From assembly GCA_910589415.1 (NCBI GenBank), contig OU342632.1:32501637-32565636 (forward strand): a stretch of 64,000 bases of DNA, in the 5' to 3' direction. This DNA is from Malachius bipustulatus (lineage: Eukaryota; Arthropoda; Insecta; Coleoptera; Melyridae). Below, piece by piece: positions 63,503-64,000 of the stretch (position 1 is the first letter of the stretch; each line of letters starts with the position of its first letter). The translations under genes and the position numbers were made by a program. Under the pieces are notes generated by a model. That model had not been told where the DNA came from. It did not search any database and worked only from the letters and a program-made list of their open reading frames with translations.

Positions 63503-64000
63503 CGGTACTTATATGAATAATATGCCTATCTATCTCTTTCATAACCACTTCGAGGTCTACGCGCATGTCCAAGAATTGAACACGCCTACAAGCGCGCATC
63601 AGATTCGACTTATTCGACCATTTCGACCCGCCAGACTCGTGACGCTTGCGCAAAACGGATCGAGTAATCTAAAACGAGAGAGAAATAGACGTTTGCTCTC
63701 TCACTCAGTCCGTGACACTTCCACTTACGCGGGCGATGTGGCAGTATAGGAGTATTAAATATTTATGCTAAGCTAATGCATTGTATGTATTGCAGAATTA
63801 GACATTTGACATTTGGTAATGACACATTATATTAGTTTAAAATTTTCAAGAGAGCAAAATTTTGACAAATTGACAAATAGGTATGACTGCAAACTGCAAC
63901 CATAGAATAGAAACTTAATGCAATGTTGCCATACTTTAAAAAGAAGTTATTGCGGTATATCTCAGAAACAAATGAAGATAGTTTTTTTTTGAAGTCCCAA
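63503..64000. other. Window end, no gene seen
   Basis: The segment 63540-63750 is somewhat richer in G/C and has a 78-codon open frame without motifs. The rest is AT-rich. Confidence 0.4.

Overview
The window is AT-rich insect nuclear DNA. The evidence is spliced genes with GT..AG introns, a Pao/BEL retrotransposon, hAT-type and P-like DNA elements, the word GGTACCTA common in several insect orders, and an insect-type homeobox gene. I cannot name the order from sequence alone; hemipteran or beetle would both fit. About 12% of the window is protein-coding in three host genes. Most of the rest is introns and intergenic DNA packed with transposable elements, many of them long foldback (hairpin) elements.

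Layout. (1) 383-16499, + strand: adenylosuccinate synthetase. All eight exons join in frame to 445 codons. Introns 1 and 2 are 7.5 kb and 7.0 kb and hold foldback elements and one of two copies of a P-like element. (2) 17.35-23.1 kb: intergenic, with the second P-like copy (18803-19811) and a nested block (20366-23077) holding a 1.2 kb foldback and a non-autonomous hAT element with an 8-bp target duplication. (3) 23519-44048, + strand: an unrecognised three-exon gene for a 1658-residue, very acidic/basic low-complexity, probably nuclear protein. Its 13.8 kb first intron contains a nearly pristine Pao/BEL element (26342-32668, - strand; LTRs that I align with one difference, 5-bp target duplication, tRNA-Tyr-type primer site, one 1777-codon ORF). 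That element sits inside an older foldback whose arms carry a hammerhead-ribozyme-like core. (4) 52918-45326, - strand: a three-exon homeobox gene (228 aa, eh1 repressor motif, Q50 homeodomain) resembling Msxlx / Drosophila CG15696. Its 6.7 kb intron holds a 1.7 kb foldback, a 2.2 kb element with arrays of CRE-like TGACGTCA words, a LINE remnant and a MITE. Genes (3) and (4) converge tail to tail with about 0.4 kb between their poly(A) signals. (5) 53-64 kb: no host gene seen; it holds a 2.9 kb giant hairpin with a decayed transposase-like reading frame in its loop, a second copy of the MITE, and two more foldbacks.

How it fits together. The three host genes share no evident pathway; this is an ordinary stretch of a large, transposon-rich genome. 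The unusual aspect is the number of long inverted repeats, at least ten of 0.15-3 kb, several inside introns, where sense transcription would make long double-stranded RNA. There are also two different DNA elements whose ends are built from dense arrays of short palindromic words.
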